Source: Leptospira brenneri
Lineage (GTDB): Bacteria; Spirochaetota; Leptospiria; Leptospirales; Leptospiraceae
Assembly (NCBI RefSeq): GCF_002812125.1
Contig: NZ_NPDQ01000005.1
Span: 301,683-365,682, forward strand
Direction of reading: 5' to 3'
Length of the DNA: 64,000 nucleotides
The notes beneath the pieces are model-generated. The model made no database searches. It had not been told where the DNA came from and worked only from the letters and a program-made list of their open reading frames with translations. Of this stretch, positions 35,654-43,340 are shown piece after piece (the stretch's first letter is position 1; each line of letters opens with the position of its first letter). The translations under genes and the position numbers were made by a program.

Positions 35654-36840
35654 AAAAGTTTTCTCTTAATAAGCATAAGATTATCGCTAATACATTATTG
35701 ATCTGTATTACTCTCACTGTGAGCTGCAATCTTGTTAGATCCGATGATACAAAAAATAAAAATTTGATTATTTCTTTGCTAGTATCAGCTTACTTTTTGC
35801 CTAATGGTAAATCTGAGATTGTTGCACTTTCTGACAAACCAGGCAGTATATTTCTTATTGGAGGTTCAAGCAAAAGAAATAACGCTATAACCAATATTTT
35901 TCATTATAATGACGGAACTTTGAAAAATATAATGAATCTGAAGCATCAACGAAGAAGTCATACGGCAACATTAAATCAAAATAAAGAAATAGTTGTTATC
36001 GGTGGTTATGATGGTTCGAATGCTTTGGAAAGTACTGAGATAATTAATATAGAAAATAATCGGATAGTTTTTGGCTCGAATTTGAATCAAAGACGAATGT
36101 GGCATACTAGTACTTTGCTAAATGATGGTCGAATTCTTGTGACTGGTGGATATAATGCTGATTCGGGATGGCTCACAAGTGCAGAAGTTTACAATCCTTT
36201 GACCAAACAATACTCATTCGTTGGTTCTCTCAACATAGCCAGACGATTACATACGGCGAATTTGTTAGATAATGGTGACGTTGTGATTATTGGAGGAGAA
36301 AACAAAACAAATGGATCGTTAAATTCTATCGAAATTTTCAATCCAACTTCAAATACCTTTACTTTGCTTGGTACTCAGATGGCAAGCAGACGAAGTGTCC
36401 ACACTGCAACTAACATTGGGTCTAATAAGATTATGATTGTGGGTGGTTATATAATCGATCCTATTGACCAAATTAAAAATACTCCAACTGTCGAGATATT
36501 CAACGGAAACAATAATAGTGTTTCAGCGTCCCTTTCCTTGCCTAATGGAATACATGCGCAAGTTGCGATACCAAATGGGTTAAATAATATTTATATTTGT
36601 GGTGGTGCTGATTTGGATAGTAATCCAACAAAATTCCAAGATACATGTTACGATTTGAATCATGTAAATGGAACAATTGTCAGATCCTTCTCTCTGCAAA
36701 AAGAGAGGGCTTACCCAACAGGAAATCAATTACCTGAGGGTAAAATGCTGATTTGTGGTGGGAATAATACAGATTGGATTGACTCTTGTGAAATCATTTT
36801 TGAAAATATTTCAAGTTCTTTGGATACTAAGTTGTACTGA
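35650..36840 (+). CDS. Kelch-repeat lipoprotein, partner of module 1 tip
   Basis: About 396 residues from GTG 35650 (GTGA overlap with the tip's stop); a longer upstream frame exists but lacks a signal. The N-terminus KKFSLNKHKIIANTLLICIT ending LTVSC is a lipoprotein signal. At least five Kelch units follow (ILVTGGYNADSGWLTSAEVY, VVIIGGENKTNGSLNSIEIF). The predicted product is an envelope lipoprotein with a beta-propeller. Its tight coupling to the tip suggests it binds or neutralises that tip, or is displayed with it. It resembles the Kelch lipoprotein upstream of the RHS gene in architecture only. Confidence 0.83.
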   Translation: MKKFSLNKHKIIANTLLICITLTVSCNLVRSDDTKNKNLIISLLVSAYFLPNGKSEIVALSDKPGSIFLIGGSSKRNNAITNIFHYNDGTLKNIMNLKHQRRSHTATLNQNKEIVVIGGYDGSNALESTEIINIENNRIVFGSNLNQRRMWHTSTLLNDGRILVTGGYNADSGWLTSAEVYNPLTKQYSFVGSLNIARRLHTANLLDNGDVVIIGGENKTNGSLNSIEIFNPTSNTFTLLGTQMASRRSVHTATNIGSNKIMIVGGYIIDPIDQIKNTPTVEIFNGNNNSVSASLSLPNGIHAQVAIPNGLNNIYICGGADLDSNPTKFQDTCYDLNHVNGTIVRSFSLQKERAYPTGNQLPEGKMLICGGNNTDWIDSCEIIFENISSSLDTKLY

Positions 36841-36868
36841 TAAGCTACCTTCAAATGTTAGTATTTAC

Positions 36869-36945
36869 CTTACACAGTCCTCTAACTTAATTTAGATGAT
36901 TGGTTTTCATCCTTTTTTAATTCTCGGATACCACTTACCCCTCCC
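36869..36945 (-). mobile_element. IS-end-like repeat (copy 2)
   Basis: CTTACACAGTC at 36869 and TTAGATGATT starting at 36892, again 23 nt apart. The hairpin is degraded here (only TCTAA/TTAGA pairs). From here to the 139-nt element the sequence is nearly the same as at copy 1, including TTAATTCTCGGATACCACT, so modules 1 and 2 share a common junction ancestor. The minus-strand frame ends NQSSKLS, as in copy 1. Confidence 0.55.
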
Positions 36946-37084
36946 GCGAGAAGGATACGGAGGGCTTGGTCCGAAGGACGGGAGCGAACGCGGACCCCGG
37001 AGTAGCCTGATCCCGACGAACAAGAAGAAATTGATCGCCAAACGGTAGATAATTTATAGGATTCGTATTGTGTTCGGGACTCGC
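36946..37084 (+). repeat. 139-nt GC-rich element, copy 2
   Basis: GCGAG at 36946-36950 to CTCGC at 37080-37084, exactly 139 nt. It differs from copy 1 mainly in the variable block (TAGATAATTTATAGGATTCG) and has GTGTTCGGGAC in place of ATGTTCGGGAC. It is followed by the same 11-nt joint (GAAGCGACATT) and the same RHS entry point as module 1. Confidence 0.85.
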
Positions 37085-37110
37085 CCTGAAGCGACATTGG
37101 CAATGCACGA

Positions 37111-38040
37111 GTGTCTGGAATGTTCTTCTTCCATCCTGACCATTTGGGTAGCATTACCATGATTACTGATGGGAATGGGAATGTTCTTGCCGGGGGAGAG
37201 CGAGGCGGTAAATCACATATCACGTATAAACCTTACGGAGAGATATTAAGAACAGACTCTTTTGGCCCTGATATTACAAAATTCAAATATACGGGACAAG
37301 AGGAAGACCAGGAAAGTGGATTGTATTATTATAAAGCTAGGTATTATGATGCATCATTAGGAAGGTTTGCGAGTAACGATAGTATGGTGTTTCCTGATAA
37401 AGAGCAGGGGATGAACCGGATGATGTATGTGGAAGGGAATCCGATAGCGTTTGTTGATCCAAGTGGAAATAATGCGATTGTTCACATGTTCAACCAGTTT
37501 TTTAGGCATGCATTTTTTGGAGCTGCAAAAATTGCTACCCAACAATTAAGAAGTCTTGGCCGTGGTCTAGATTATTCAGGTAGGAATGCTGGACGTGGAA
37601 TTGATGGTGGGTTTAAATTCATAATAAGTGGAGGAAAATTTAAAAGACAAAATGGGAATGATTTAGACAATCTGTTTCAGTCAGGCAATTTTTTCAAATC
37701 TTTGGCTCGTATGAGTGGCTATAATAAACTTTTTGTGAGTAGTCAATTCGATTACGCAAGAAAAATTGAACGTGACGAAAAGAAAGAATATGAAAAAGAC
37801 TCCAAAATAGCCTTTTTATGTCCGTATACAGGTTATAAAGATTGTAGAACGGTTGCGGGCTTTTATATATCTAAACATGGAAAAGAATCATTTGAAGCGG
37901 TTGGATATGATCAATTAATAAAATCAATTCTGACTCAGCAGCAAGAGTGCGAACAGTATTTTGGCACAGGGGTAGCAGTCGGAAACCCATTCATGCAAAA
38001 TCCTCCCGAAATACCACAGGATTGTATAAATAGATACTAG
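37111..38040 (+). CDS. Orphan RHS core end plus tip, module 2
   Basis: A 309-residue frame from GTG 37111. The core end and pre-tip (through GRGLDYSGRNAGRGIDGG) are almost identical in DNA to module 1, after which the sequence diverges to FKFIISGGKFKRQNGNDLDNL and a unique Cys-containing end (FLCPYTGYKDCRTVAGFYIS, then QQQECEQYF and PQDCINRY). The motif GYKDC also occurs in the tip of the full-length protein, so the tips belong to one loose family. No toxin active site is recognisable. Two small exported partners follow, the first after 10 nt. Confidence 0.82.
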   Translation: MSGMFFFHPDHLGSITMITDGNGNVLAGGERGGKSHITYKPYGEILRTDSFGPDITKFKYTGQEEDQESGLYYYKARYYDASLGRFASNDSMVFPDKEQGMNRMMYVEGNPIAFVDPSGNNAIVHMFNQFFRHAFFGAAKIATQQLRSLGRGLDYSGRNAGRGIDGGFKFIISGGKFKRQNGNDLDNLFQSGNFFKSLARMSGYNKLFVSSQFDYARKIERDEKKEYEKDSKIAFLCPYTGYKDCRTVAGFYISKHGKESFEAVGYDQLIKSILTQQQECEQYFGTGVAVGNPFMQNPPEIPQDCINRY

Positions 38041-38050
38041 GAAATTATCG

Positions 38051-38347
38051 ATGACTAAATTCATTATATTATTAATTTTAATATCGATGCTTATCAGTGA
38101 GTCTTATCCTGAGAGCAAAAAACAAAAAGGTCAAATAAACTTTTCAGAGGAAAAGCCGATTCATCCATTCTATGAAAAGTATGGAGAAGATGGTAATTTG
38201 AATTGTAGTGAAAAGCAAAATTGTATGTCAAATTGTGCTGGGAATATTTTTGTATTTAATAATAAAGATAAGAACCAAGTGATTCCCAGACAGGGATGCA
38301 TAAATGAATGTAATCGAATCTTATGTAGGCAAGAAGTGAAGAAGTGA
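38051..38347 (+). CDS. Small exported Cys-rich partner (set B, copy 1)
   Basis: A 98-residue protein with a signal peptide (FIILLILISMLISESYPES) and a Cys cluster CSEKQNCMSNC...GCINECNRILC. The same spacing, CKEKRECVKKC...ECVRSCQERIIC, occurs in the protein at 42441-42725, so the two are homologues. Location between a tip gene and a second exported protein, with a four-base overlap to the latter, makes it a candidate immunity or chaperone-like partner acting in the periplasm. Confidence 0.78.
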   Translation: MTKFIILLILISMLISESYPESKKQKGQINFSEEKPIHPFYEKYGEDGNLNCSEKQNCMSNCAGNIFVFNNKDKNQVIPRQGCINECNRILCRQEVKK

Positions 38348-38757
38348 AGAAAAAATATAAAATACTAATATCTCTATTTTTTATATCCGTGTTTTTAAAT
38401 TGCAATATTAACCAAGGAATTAATAGTCCCGATGGCGATTTTTATAGTGAAGCAGAAGCAGAAACAAAGTTAGGAATTGCTGTGTCTTTAAAATTATCTA
38501 TGCATTTTAATGATTCCCACACCTTTCTTCCTTATGAGTTTCAGGAGGATTCGAATTGTAGAAACCAATCATTCTATTTAAAAAAGGAAGTGAACAATTG
38601 TGCTAATTTAATATTAATAACTGATTTCAAGAGTAGTGATATTTCTGATTATTTTGGAAAAGTAGGAGCTTTGGTTAGAGAAGTTTGTAAACTAGAAAAA
38701 CAAATTTTTCTTTATAACTCATTTTCTGGAGAAATAAATTTTTGTAACCCTTATTGA
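38344..38757 (+). CDS. Small lipoprotein partner (set B, copy 1)
   Basis: A 137-residue protein starting at GTG 38344, which overlaps the preceding stop (GTGA). The signal YKILISLFFISVFLNC ends in a spirochaetal-type lipobox. The C-terminus CKLEKQIFLYNSFSGEINFC matches CKLKKIIMFENSIWGGEINF of the protein ending at 43125, showing homology. With its upstream neighbour it forms the second recurring two-gene partner set in the array. Function unrecognised; an envelope location is well supported. Confidence 0.78.
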   Translation: MKKKYKILISLFFISVFLNCNINQGINSPDGDFYSEAEAETKLGIAVSLKLSMHFNDSHTFLPYEFQEDSNCRNQSFYLKKEVNNCANLILITDFKSSDISDYFGKVGALVREVCKLEKQIFLYNSFSGEINFCNPY

Positions 38758-38840
38758 ACAATAGCTTTTGGGTCAAATGGATTTCATAAGAAATGACTGC
38801 GAGTAATAAATCTAAAGTATTTTATTAAAAGTGCATTCGC

Positions 38841-39015
38841 CTTATAGAATTCTTTAACTTAGTTTAGATTATTGATCTTTTTTCTTTACTTTTGGAAATT
38901 CCATCGATGAAAACTTGATTGGTAGTTCCTCCACTCCTGTTTTTATATTGGTGAGATATTTCGTTGTTATAAAACATGAGATCAACCAGAAAATCTTTTT
39001 TCATTTCATCAATTG
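38841..39015 (-). mobile_element. IS481-like transposase C-terminal relic with IS end (copy 3)
   Basis: CTTATAGAATT at 38841 and TTAGATTATT at 38864 keep the 23-nt spacing of the repeat. Reading the minus strand up from the stop at 38864 gives about 48 codons, including KKDFLVDLMFYNNEISHQYK and TTNQVFIDGISK. This matches the end of IS481-type DDE transposases (the YNNERxHQ motif, then the GRTPxxxFLDG motif), here degraded at R and at GRTP. Upstream coding sequence is lost at the 139-nt element. This identifies the source of the short repeats that end four modules. Confidence 0.68.
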
Positions 39016-39020
39016 TTTTA
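39009..39020 (-). other. Possible upstream limit of the IS relic frame
   Basis: The relic frame becomes unrecognisable beyond about 39015, where a stop (TGA in the reverse complement, before MKKDF) interrupts it. Only 18-23 nt separate this point from the GCGAG of the next 139-nt element, so the IS was truncated at or very near that element. Confidence 0.35.
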
Positions 39021-39037
39021 TAAAGTTAGTTCTACCC

Positions 39038-39176
39038 GCGAGAAGGATACGGCGGGCTTGGTCCGAAGGACGGAAGCGAACGCGGACCCCGGAGTAGCCT
39101 GATCCCGACGAACAAGAAAAAAGTGATCGCCAAACAGTGGTGATGTTTTATTATAAGCGTTATGTTCGGGACTCGC
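39038..39176 (+). repeat. 139-nt GC-rich element, copy 3
   Basis: GCGAG at 39038-39042 to CTCGC at 39172-39176, exactly 139 nt. The conserved first block ends CCAAACAG instead of CCAAACGG, followed by the variable block and ATGTTCGGGACTCGC. Here the element's terminal ATG (39162) is in frame with the RHS fragment that follows, so the repeat supplies a start codon and the residues MFGTRP. Confidence 0.85.
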
Positions 39177-41183
39177 CCAGATACTTTCAACGAATCTCGA
39201 AACCAAAGTTTTGAATATGACCATCTGAACCGAGTGACAAAGGCAATTGGTAAGTATGGAGAGGAGAACTACAATTACCATAGGAATGGAAATCTTTTAA
39301 ATAAGGGAGCCTTTACGTATTCTTATGATAATGGAAACCATATCCATGCGGTGACGAGAGTGAATAGTCCGAACACAGGAATTGTTGGTTATACCTACGA
39401 TTCTATGGGGAATATGACCACACGTAATGGTGACACACTCGTTTATAATGCACAAAACAAACTGAAACGCATCGAAACAGATGGTGGAGATCAGTTTGAT
39501 TATACTTATGATCATTCGGGAATGAGGATTAAAAAAGCCCTTCAGAATTCGAACACAACCACCTATAGTTTTGGTAACTTTTACGAAATCCACCGTAGCC
39601 CAGGACAACAAGAGAAACATACTCTTTATGTGATCGGAGTGGAAGGGGATATGGTGGCACAATACAGTCGCCCCGATGCGATTTTGCTAAACCAGATGGC
39701 ATCAAACAGTTGGATGGTGAATCCATTCTGTAAGGGTGTCAATATTGATTGTGATACGTATTGGAAGAACCGAACGAACTTTGCATTGATAAGTTTCTTA
39801 GAGGATACGAATCTTTATGTGGATGGTAAAATTAGAGAAGGCCATCGAGCGATCCCTTGGGTTGTCCTACTTGGATTATTATTTTGGGTAGTGTATCAGA
39901 CAAAAGAAACTTCTTTAGAAACTGATTCCGAGGAAAGAGCTTCCAACGACATATTTGGAATTTCTATTTTACCGAATTTGACGAACTATTTCCAAAAACA
40001 GATTCCAAGATATGGGACAGCCCTGTTTGTCGTGGTATTTTCTTTTACAACAACAGCTGGATGTTTTCCCATCTTTGGAGGAGCGGAAGGAGAGACGGGA
40101 ACCCCGATTTGGCTGATAGGGCTTGGAAATGGAATTCCATCAGATACTCAATCTGTCGGCAATGAACCAGGACAGGGCGGTAGTGGTGGAGGGGGATCTT
40201 CTTCCGGTAACGCACGAGTGTCTGGAATGTTCTTCTTCCATCCTGACCATTTGGGAAGTATTACCATGATAACCGATGGGAATGGGAATGTGCTTGCTGG
40301 TGGAGAGCGAGGAGGTAAAAGTCATATCACATATAAACCTTATGGGGAGATACTCAGAACGGATTCTTATGGTCCTGATATTACAAAATTCAAATATACG
40401 GGACAAGAAGAGGACCAGGAAAGTGGATTGTATTATTACAAAGCACGGTATTATGATGCTAGTTTGGGAAGGTTTGCAAGTAACGATGGTATGGTGTTTC
40501 CAGATAAAGAGCAAGGGATGAACCGGATGATGTATGTGGAAGGAAATCCGATTGCATGGCGGGATCAAACTGGGAATAGGATATCTACACCTCTAGCATG
40601 GGGTTTGATGGGAGCTGTGGCAGCTAAAAATTTTGGTATATCTGTCGAAGAAGGTTTCTTGTTAGGTTATGGGTTTGGAAGAGGTCAACAGAGGAATTTA
40701 AATAGTTCAAGATTCAGAAATACCTTACAGAATACATTAGGCAAAAATGGGCTTTTGGGTTGGACAGCCAATAACTTTTATAGTTTAAGGAAAATTGGTA
40801 GCCACTTATACAAATTAAACCATGACTATATTGAAACAGGTATGGGAGAAAGAAGAAAAAATTTGACTTTATTCTTAGAAGTGGCATGCAGATCAAAAAA
40901 TGCAGATCAAACTACTTGTCGAAATCTAAGGATTTGGAATACCATTAGCTTTAAAAATGAAGAAGAAAGGTTTACCCGTACCAGGGATCCCTTTTTAGGA
41001 ATGTGGAATTTTAAAGTTGATCCAATTAATGAAAGTCGAGTAACAGAGGAAGATGTAGGGTATAAAAATACCGCCCTCATCTGGAATTTTTATGAAGCCA
41101 TTGTTTCTTGCTCTAACAAGGAACCTGATTGTTATGGAAATGGTATGATTAGAGGTTGGTATATTGCGAGTATGAAATGGTAA
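39162..41183 (+). CDS. Long orphan RHS fragment with a distinct tip, module 3
   Basis: A 673-residue frame. Residues MFGTRPDTF come from the 139-nt element and its joint; then NESRNQSFEYDHLNRVTKAI onward copies the giant protein from about residue 1700 to the end of the core, including both hydrophobic helices. The first 436 bp (39187-39622) are identical to 30584-31019; after that identity falls. After GNPIAWRDQTGN the tip is unlike the others: it lacks the GRGLDY pre-tip and instead begins RISTPLAWGLMGAVAAKNFG, ending GMIRGWYIASMKW, with Cys pairs at CRSKNADQTTC and CSNKEPDC. No signal peptide. The stop overlaps the ATG of a small lipoprotein gene. Confidence 0.82.
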   Translation: MFGTRPDTFNESRNQSFEYDHLNRVTKAIGKYGEENYNYHRNGNLLNKGAFTYSYDNGNHIHAVTRVNSPNTGIVGYTYDSMGNMTTRNGDTLVYNAQNKLKRIETDGGDQFDYTYDHSGMRIKKALQNSNTTTYSFGNFYEIHRSPGQQEKHTLYVIGVEGDMVAQYSRPDAILLNQMASNSWMVNPFCKGVNIDCDTYWKNRTNFALISFLEDTNLYVDGKIREGHRAIPWVVLLGLLFWVVYQTKETSLETDSEERASNDIFGISILPNLTNYFQKQIPRYGTALFVVVFSFTTTAGCFPIFGGAEGETGTPIWLIGLGNGIPSDTQSVGNEPGQGGSGGGGSSSGNARVSGMFFFHPDHLGSITMITDGNGNVLAGGERGGKSHITYKPYGEILRTDSYGPDITKFKYTGQEEDQESGLYYYKARYYDASLGRFASNDGMVFPDKEQGMNRMMYVEGNPIAWRDQTGNRISTPLAWGLMGAVAAKNFGISVEEGFLLGYGFGRGQQRNLNSSRFRNTLQNTLGKNGLLGWTANNFYSLRKIGSHLYKLNHDYIETGMGERRKNLTLFLEVACRSKNADQTTCRNLRIWNTISFKNEEERFTRTRDPFLGMWNFKVDPINESRVTEEDVGYKNTALIWNFYEAIVSCSNKEPDCYGNGMIRGWYIASMKW

Positions 41184-41368
41184 GTAAATTTATAATAGTT
41201 TTATTTCTTTCTGGTCTTTTATTAGTAGGCTGTGCTAAAGGAGATGAAGGATGTTTCAGTATATATGGTGTATCTGCATTATCCGATTGTGATAATCCAT
41301 CTAATGACCCCGAAAAACAGAATCTGTGTTTACTATGGTTGTCTTTTTATCAACAATGCAAAAAGTGA
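41177..41368 (+). CDS. Small Cys-rich lipoprotein, partner of module 3 tip
   Basis: About 63 residues from ATG 41177, whose codons overlap the tip's stop (ATGGTAA), a typical coupling. VSKFIIVLFLSGLLLVGC is a classic lipoprotein signal with lipobox LVGC. The mature part has further Cys (GDEGCFSIYG, SDCDNPSND, NLCLLW, QQCKK). It is the only gene directly behind this tip and so is the prime immunity or partner candidate. The Cys layout is loosely like that of the lipoprotein at 47218-47460, but I would not claim homology. Confidence 0.75.
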   Translation: MVSKFIIVLFLSGLLLVGCAKGDEGCFSIYGVSALSDCDNPSNDPEKQNLCLLWLSFYQQCKK

Positions 41369-41447
41369 AATTTTGGTTTAAATCTTAAGAATTTTTTTTG
41401 AGTATTGCGTCTACGGATTTTACCAATTGAAGTGTTGTTGTTAAACA

Positions 41448-42035
41448 CTAATCAACAGGTTCTTCATCTTCTAGAATATCTAAGCTCGAGAATCCAATCA
41501 TTAGATCAAATAATTCATTCAAATTAAAACCAAGTCTAATTCCGTAATATAATCCAATAGATGCCTCTAATTTTAATGGTGCATTACATTTTGCTATTTT
41601 TTTATTTGAGCTGGGTATTGATGGAACAGGTACGATGGTTAAAATATTTAAAATTTGATAATCTTTGTTTTTAGTTCGTTCTTTGGGGCGGTATTGACTA
41701 TGTCCGCTAGAATTGACGAAAATGTTCGAAATTCCAACCTTGTTTGCAGGAGATTCTTTTCGAATAATTGGAATTATATCTAAAGTTGCACTATTTGATA
41801 TTTCGTAGATCCCAAAATGTCCATCTCTCATGCCAATCCCTCTTGAATTACTGTTAATAGTCAAGCCACCTCCGAGGCACCAAAAGAAAACATCCGTTCC
41901 TATATTACCTTTTTCGATACCGATAGTAAAAACGTCAGCAGTATCGTAAGCTCGATTAAGAGAATATCTTTGAATACTTTCGCAGTGAATTAGGAAAAAA
42001 AATATTACAAAATTAATTAAAAAGATATGTTTCAT
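41448..42035 (-). CDS. Lipoprotein of unknown function on the opposite strand
   Basis: A 195-residue protein with a lipoprotein signal (IFLINFVIFFFLIHC) and a short hydrophobic glycine-rich stretch (IGTDVFFWCLGGGLTI) followed by polar sequence. Small leptospiral lipoproteins of this layout are common, but I do not recognise the family. It is the only minus-strand gene inside the array and separates module 3 from the decayed module behind it, so it may have entered as a separate insertion. Confidence 0.72.
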   Translation of the reverse strand: MKHIFLINFVIFFFLIHCESIQRYSLNRAYDTADVFTIGIEKGNIGTDVFFWCLGGGLTINSNSRGIGMRDGHFGIYEISNSATLDIIPIIRKESPANKVGISNIFVNSSGHSQYRPKERTKNKDYQILNILTIVPVPSIPSSNKKIAKCNAPLKLEASIGLYYGIRLGFNLNELFDLMIGFSSLDILEDEEPVD

Positions 42036-42288
42036 TTCATTACATCTGACAATAAATCTTTCCGAAAAATTAACAATACTTTTATTATATTCCAGAATAC
42101 TCTTAATCTGGAGGTGAAAAAAGATTCCGATTGTTTAGAAAACTATCGACTCGATTCAAATTAATTTAAAACTTGCGATTCCTAATTATATAGAAGGTGG
42201 TAGGTAATTAGGAATATGCGAAATCTGATGAAACTTTTTTATGCTCTGGTTTAAAAAGAGACTAATGGTCTGAAGAATCAATCTGAAC
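42036..42288. other. Gene-free stretch inside the array
   Basis: AT-rich sequence between the minus-strand lipoprotein and the RHS relic. I find no reading frame, no 139-nt element and no IS end in it. It may hold the lipoprotein's promoter. Confidence 0.45.
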
Positions 42289-42360
42289 TTTATATTCTGG
42301 AACGCAAACTATTACATTGACTGGTTTTTTAAAGGATACGAATCTTTACATCGATAGGAT
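42289..42360 (+). pseudogene. Decayed RHS fragment (relic of a lost module)
   Basis: TATTCTGGAACGCAAAC, then ATTACATTGACTGGTTTTTT and AAGGATACGAATCTTTACAT align with the RHS stretch that encodes YWKNRTNFALISFLEDTNLY in the other copies, with indels and stops. It lies 80 nt upstream of a set B partner pair that has no tip of its own. I infer a module whose tip was deleted, leaving its partners. Confidence 0.6.
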
Positions 42361-42440
42361 ACATTTGTAGATAAAGTTGTGGGAATCCTTAAAAGTTTTC
42401 GATATGAGCGTGGCTCTGACAATAAGTAGATAAAGAATAT

Positions 42441-42725
42441 TTGATTATTATGAATATAAGATTGATAAATTTGATTCTTATTTTGGGTTATACAACATTT
42501 TCATTTGGATTGATTGCTGAAAAAAAGAAAAAAGCAGAACAGAATTCTCGTCCTACTACAGCTTGGATTTTCGACTGTAAAGAAAAGAGAGAGTGTGTAA
42601 AAAAATGTGTGGATATGAGAGTATTGCAAGGGCATTGGGGAGGTGACGAATATGAAAATACAATCCGAACAGAATGTGTTAGATCTTGTCAAGAAAGGAT
42701 TATTTGCACTAAAGACGATTTGTAG
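42441..42725 (+). CDS. Small exported Cys-rich partner (set B, copy 2, tip lost)
   Basis: About 94 residues with a signal peptide (LINLILILGYTTFSFGLIA) and the cluster CKEKRECVKKC...ECVRSCQERIIC, matching the Cys spacing of the protein at 38051-38347. The start could be either of two ATGs near the 5' end (MIIMNIRL). It has no tip gene upstream, only the decayed RHS relic, so it is an orphan partner. Retention without the tip is what is expected of an immunity gene, though it would also fit drift. Confidence 0.72.
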   Translation: MIIMNIRLINLILILGYTTFSFGLIAEKKKKAEQNSRPTTAWIFDCKEKRECVKKCVDMRVLQGHWGGDEYENTIRTECVRSCQERIICTKDDL

Positions 42726-43125
42726 CTCAAAAAGTACAATTTTATACGCATTTTGGTTTATGCTTGAATCCTGTAGCAATAGCACTGGTATCTATGAGGA
42801 TCGTTTGATTAAATTAGGAGACGCAGAAAAAGATCTAGCTATTTTATTTATTGCTAAACAAATAGAATATTTTCCAACGTCAACAATTGTAACGGATATT
42901 AATTTATCGAGTTATTCAAGATGTAATAGAGATGTCTATTACGATAAGAGTGATTTTCGGCGATGTATTTCCAATTTGGCTTTATATCCATTTACTTCTA
43001 GGAATACTGTTGATCTGGGACTTGAGTTTCATTTTTACATTAAAAACTATTGCAAATTAAAAAAGATTATAATGTTTGAAAATTCAATTTGGGGCGGAGA
43101 AATTAACTTTTGTGAAATTAATTGA
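42652..43125 (+). CDS. Lipoprotein-like partner (set B, copy 2), start uncertain
   Basis: The frame ends CKLKKIIMFENSIWGGEINF and is homologous to the 38344-38757 lipoprotein. The ATG at 42652 has a good GGAGG upstream but would overlap the previous gene by 74 nt and add a non-signal N-terminus. The homologous start should lie near 42720, where KSTILYAFWFMLESC resembles the lipobox signal of its homologue but no ATG, GTG or TTG in frame is available. A neighbouring frame reads LKKYNFIRIL, so a frameshift or lost start is possible. The gene may be damaged. Confidence 0.55.
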   Translation: MKIQSEQNVLDLVKKGLFALKTICSSKSTILYAFWFMLESCSNSTGIYEDRLIKLGDAEKDLAILFIAKQIEYFPTSTIVTDINLSSYSRCNRDVYYDKSDFRRCISNLALYPFTSRNTVDLGLEFHFYIKNYCKLKKIIMFENSIWGGEINFCEIN

Positions 43126-43201
43126 TTAACGAATCTCCATTTGTTTTTGATTAGATTGCAACTCTATATAATTAAACTTCAATATTTTTGTATCATTCTC
43201 C

Positions 43202-43340
43202 GCGAGAAGGATACGGCGGGCTTGGTCCGAAGGACGGAAGCGAATGCGCACCCCGGAGTAGCCTGATCCCGACAAACAAGAAGAAAGTGATCGCCAAACG
43301 GGAATGCAATGGTAAGTTCTGTATCATGTTCGGGACTCGC
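43202..43340 (+). repeat. 139-nt GC-rich element, copy 4
   Basis: GCGAG at 43202-43206 to CTCGC at 43336-43340, exactly 139 nt. It has GCGCACCCC where copies 1-3 have GCGGACCCC, a difference shared with copy 5. The variable block is unrelated to the others. Its terminal ATG (43326) is again in frame with the RHS fragment (MFGTRQNTFYEIHR). Confidence 0.85.

Noticed and set aside
41448..42035. The minus-strand lipoprotein as an RHS partner
   Set aside because: Opposite orientation, its own signal and no coupling to any tip; it more likely is an unrelated insertion.
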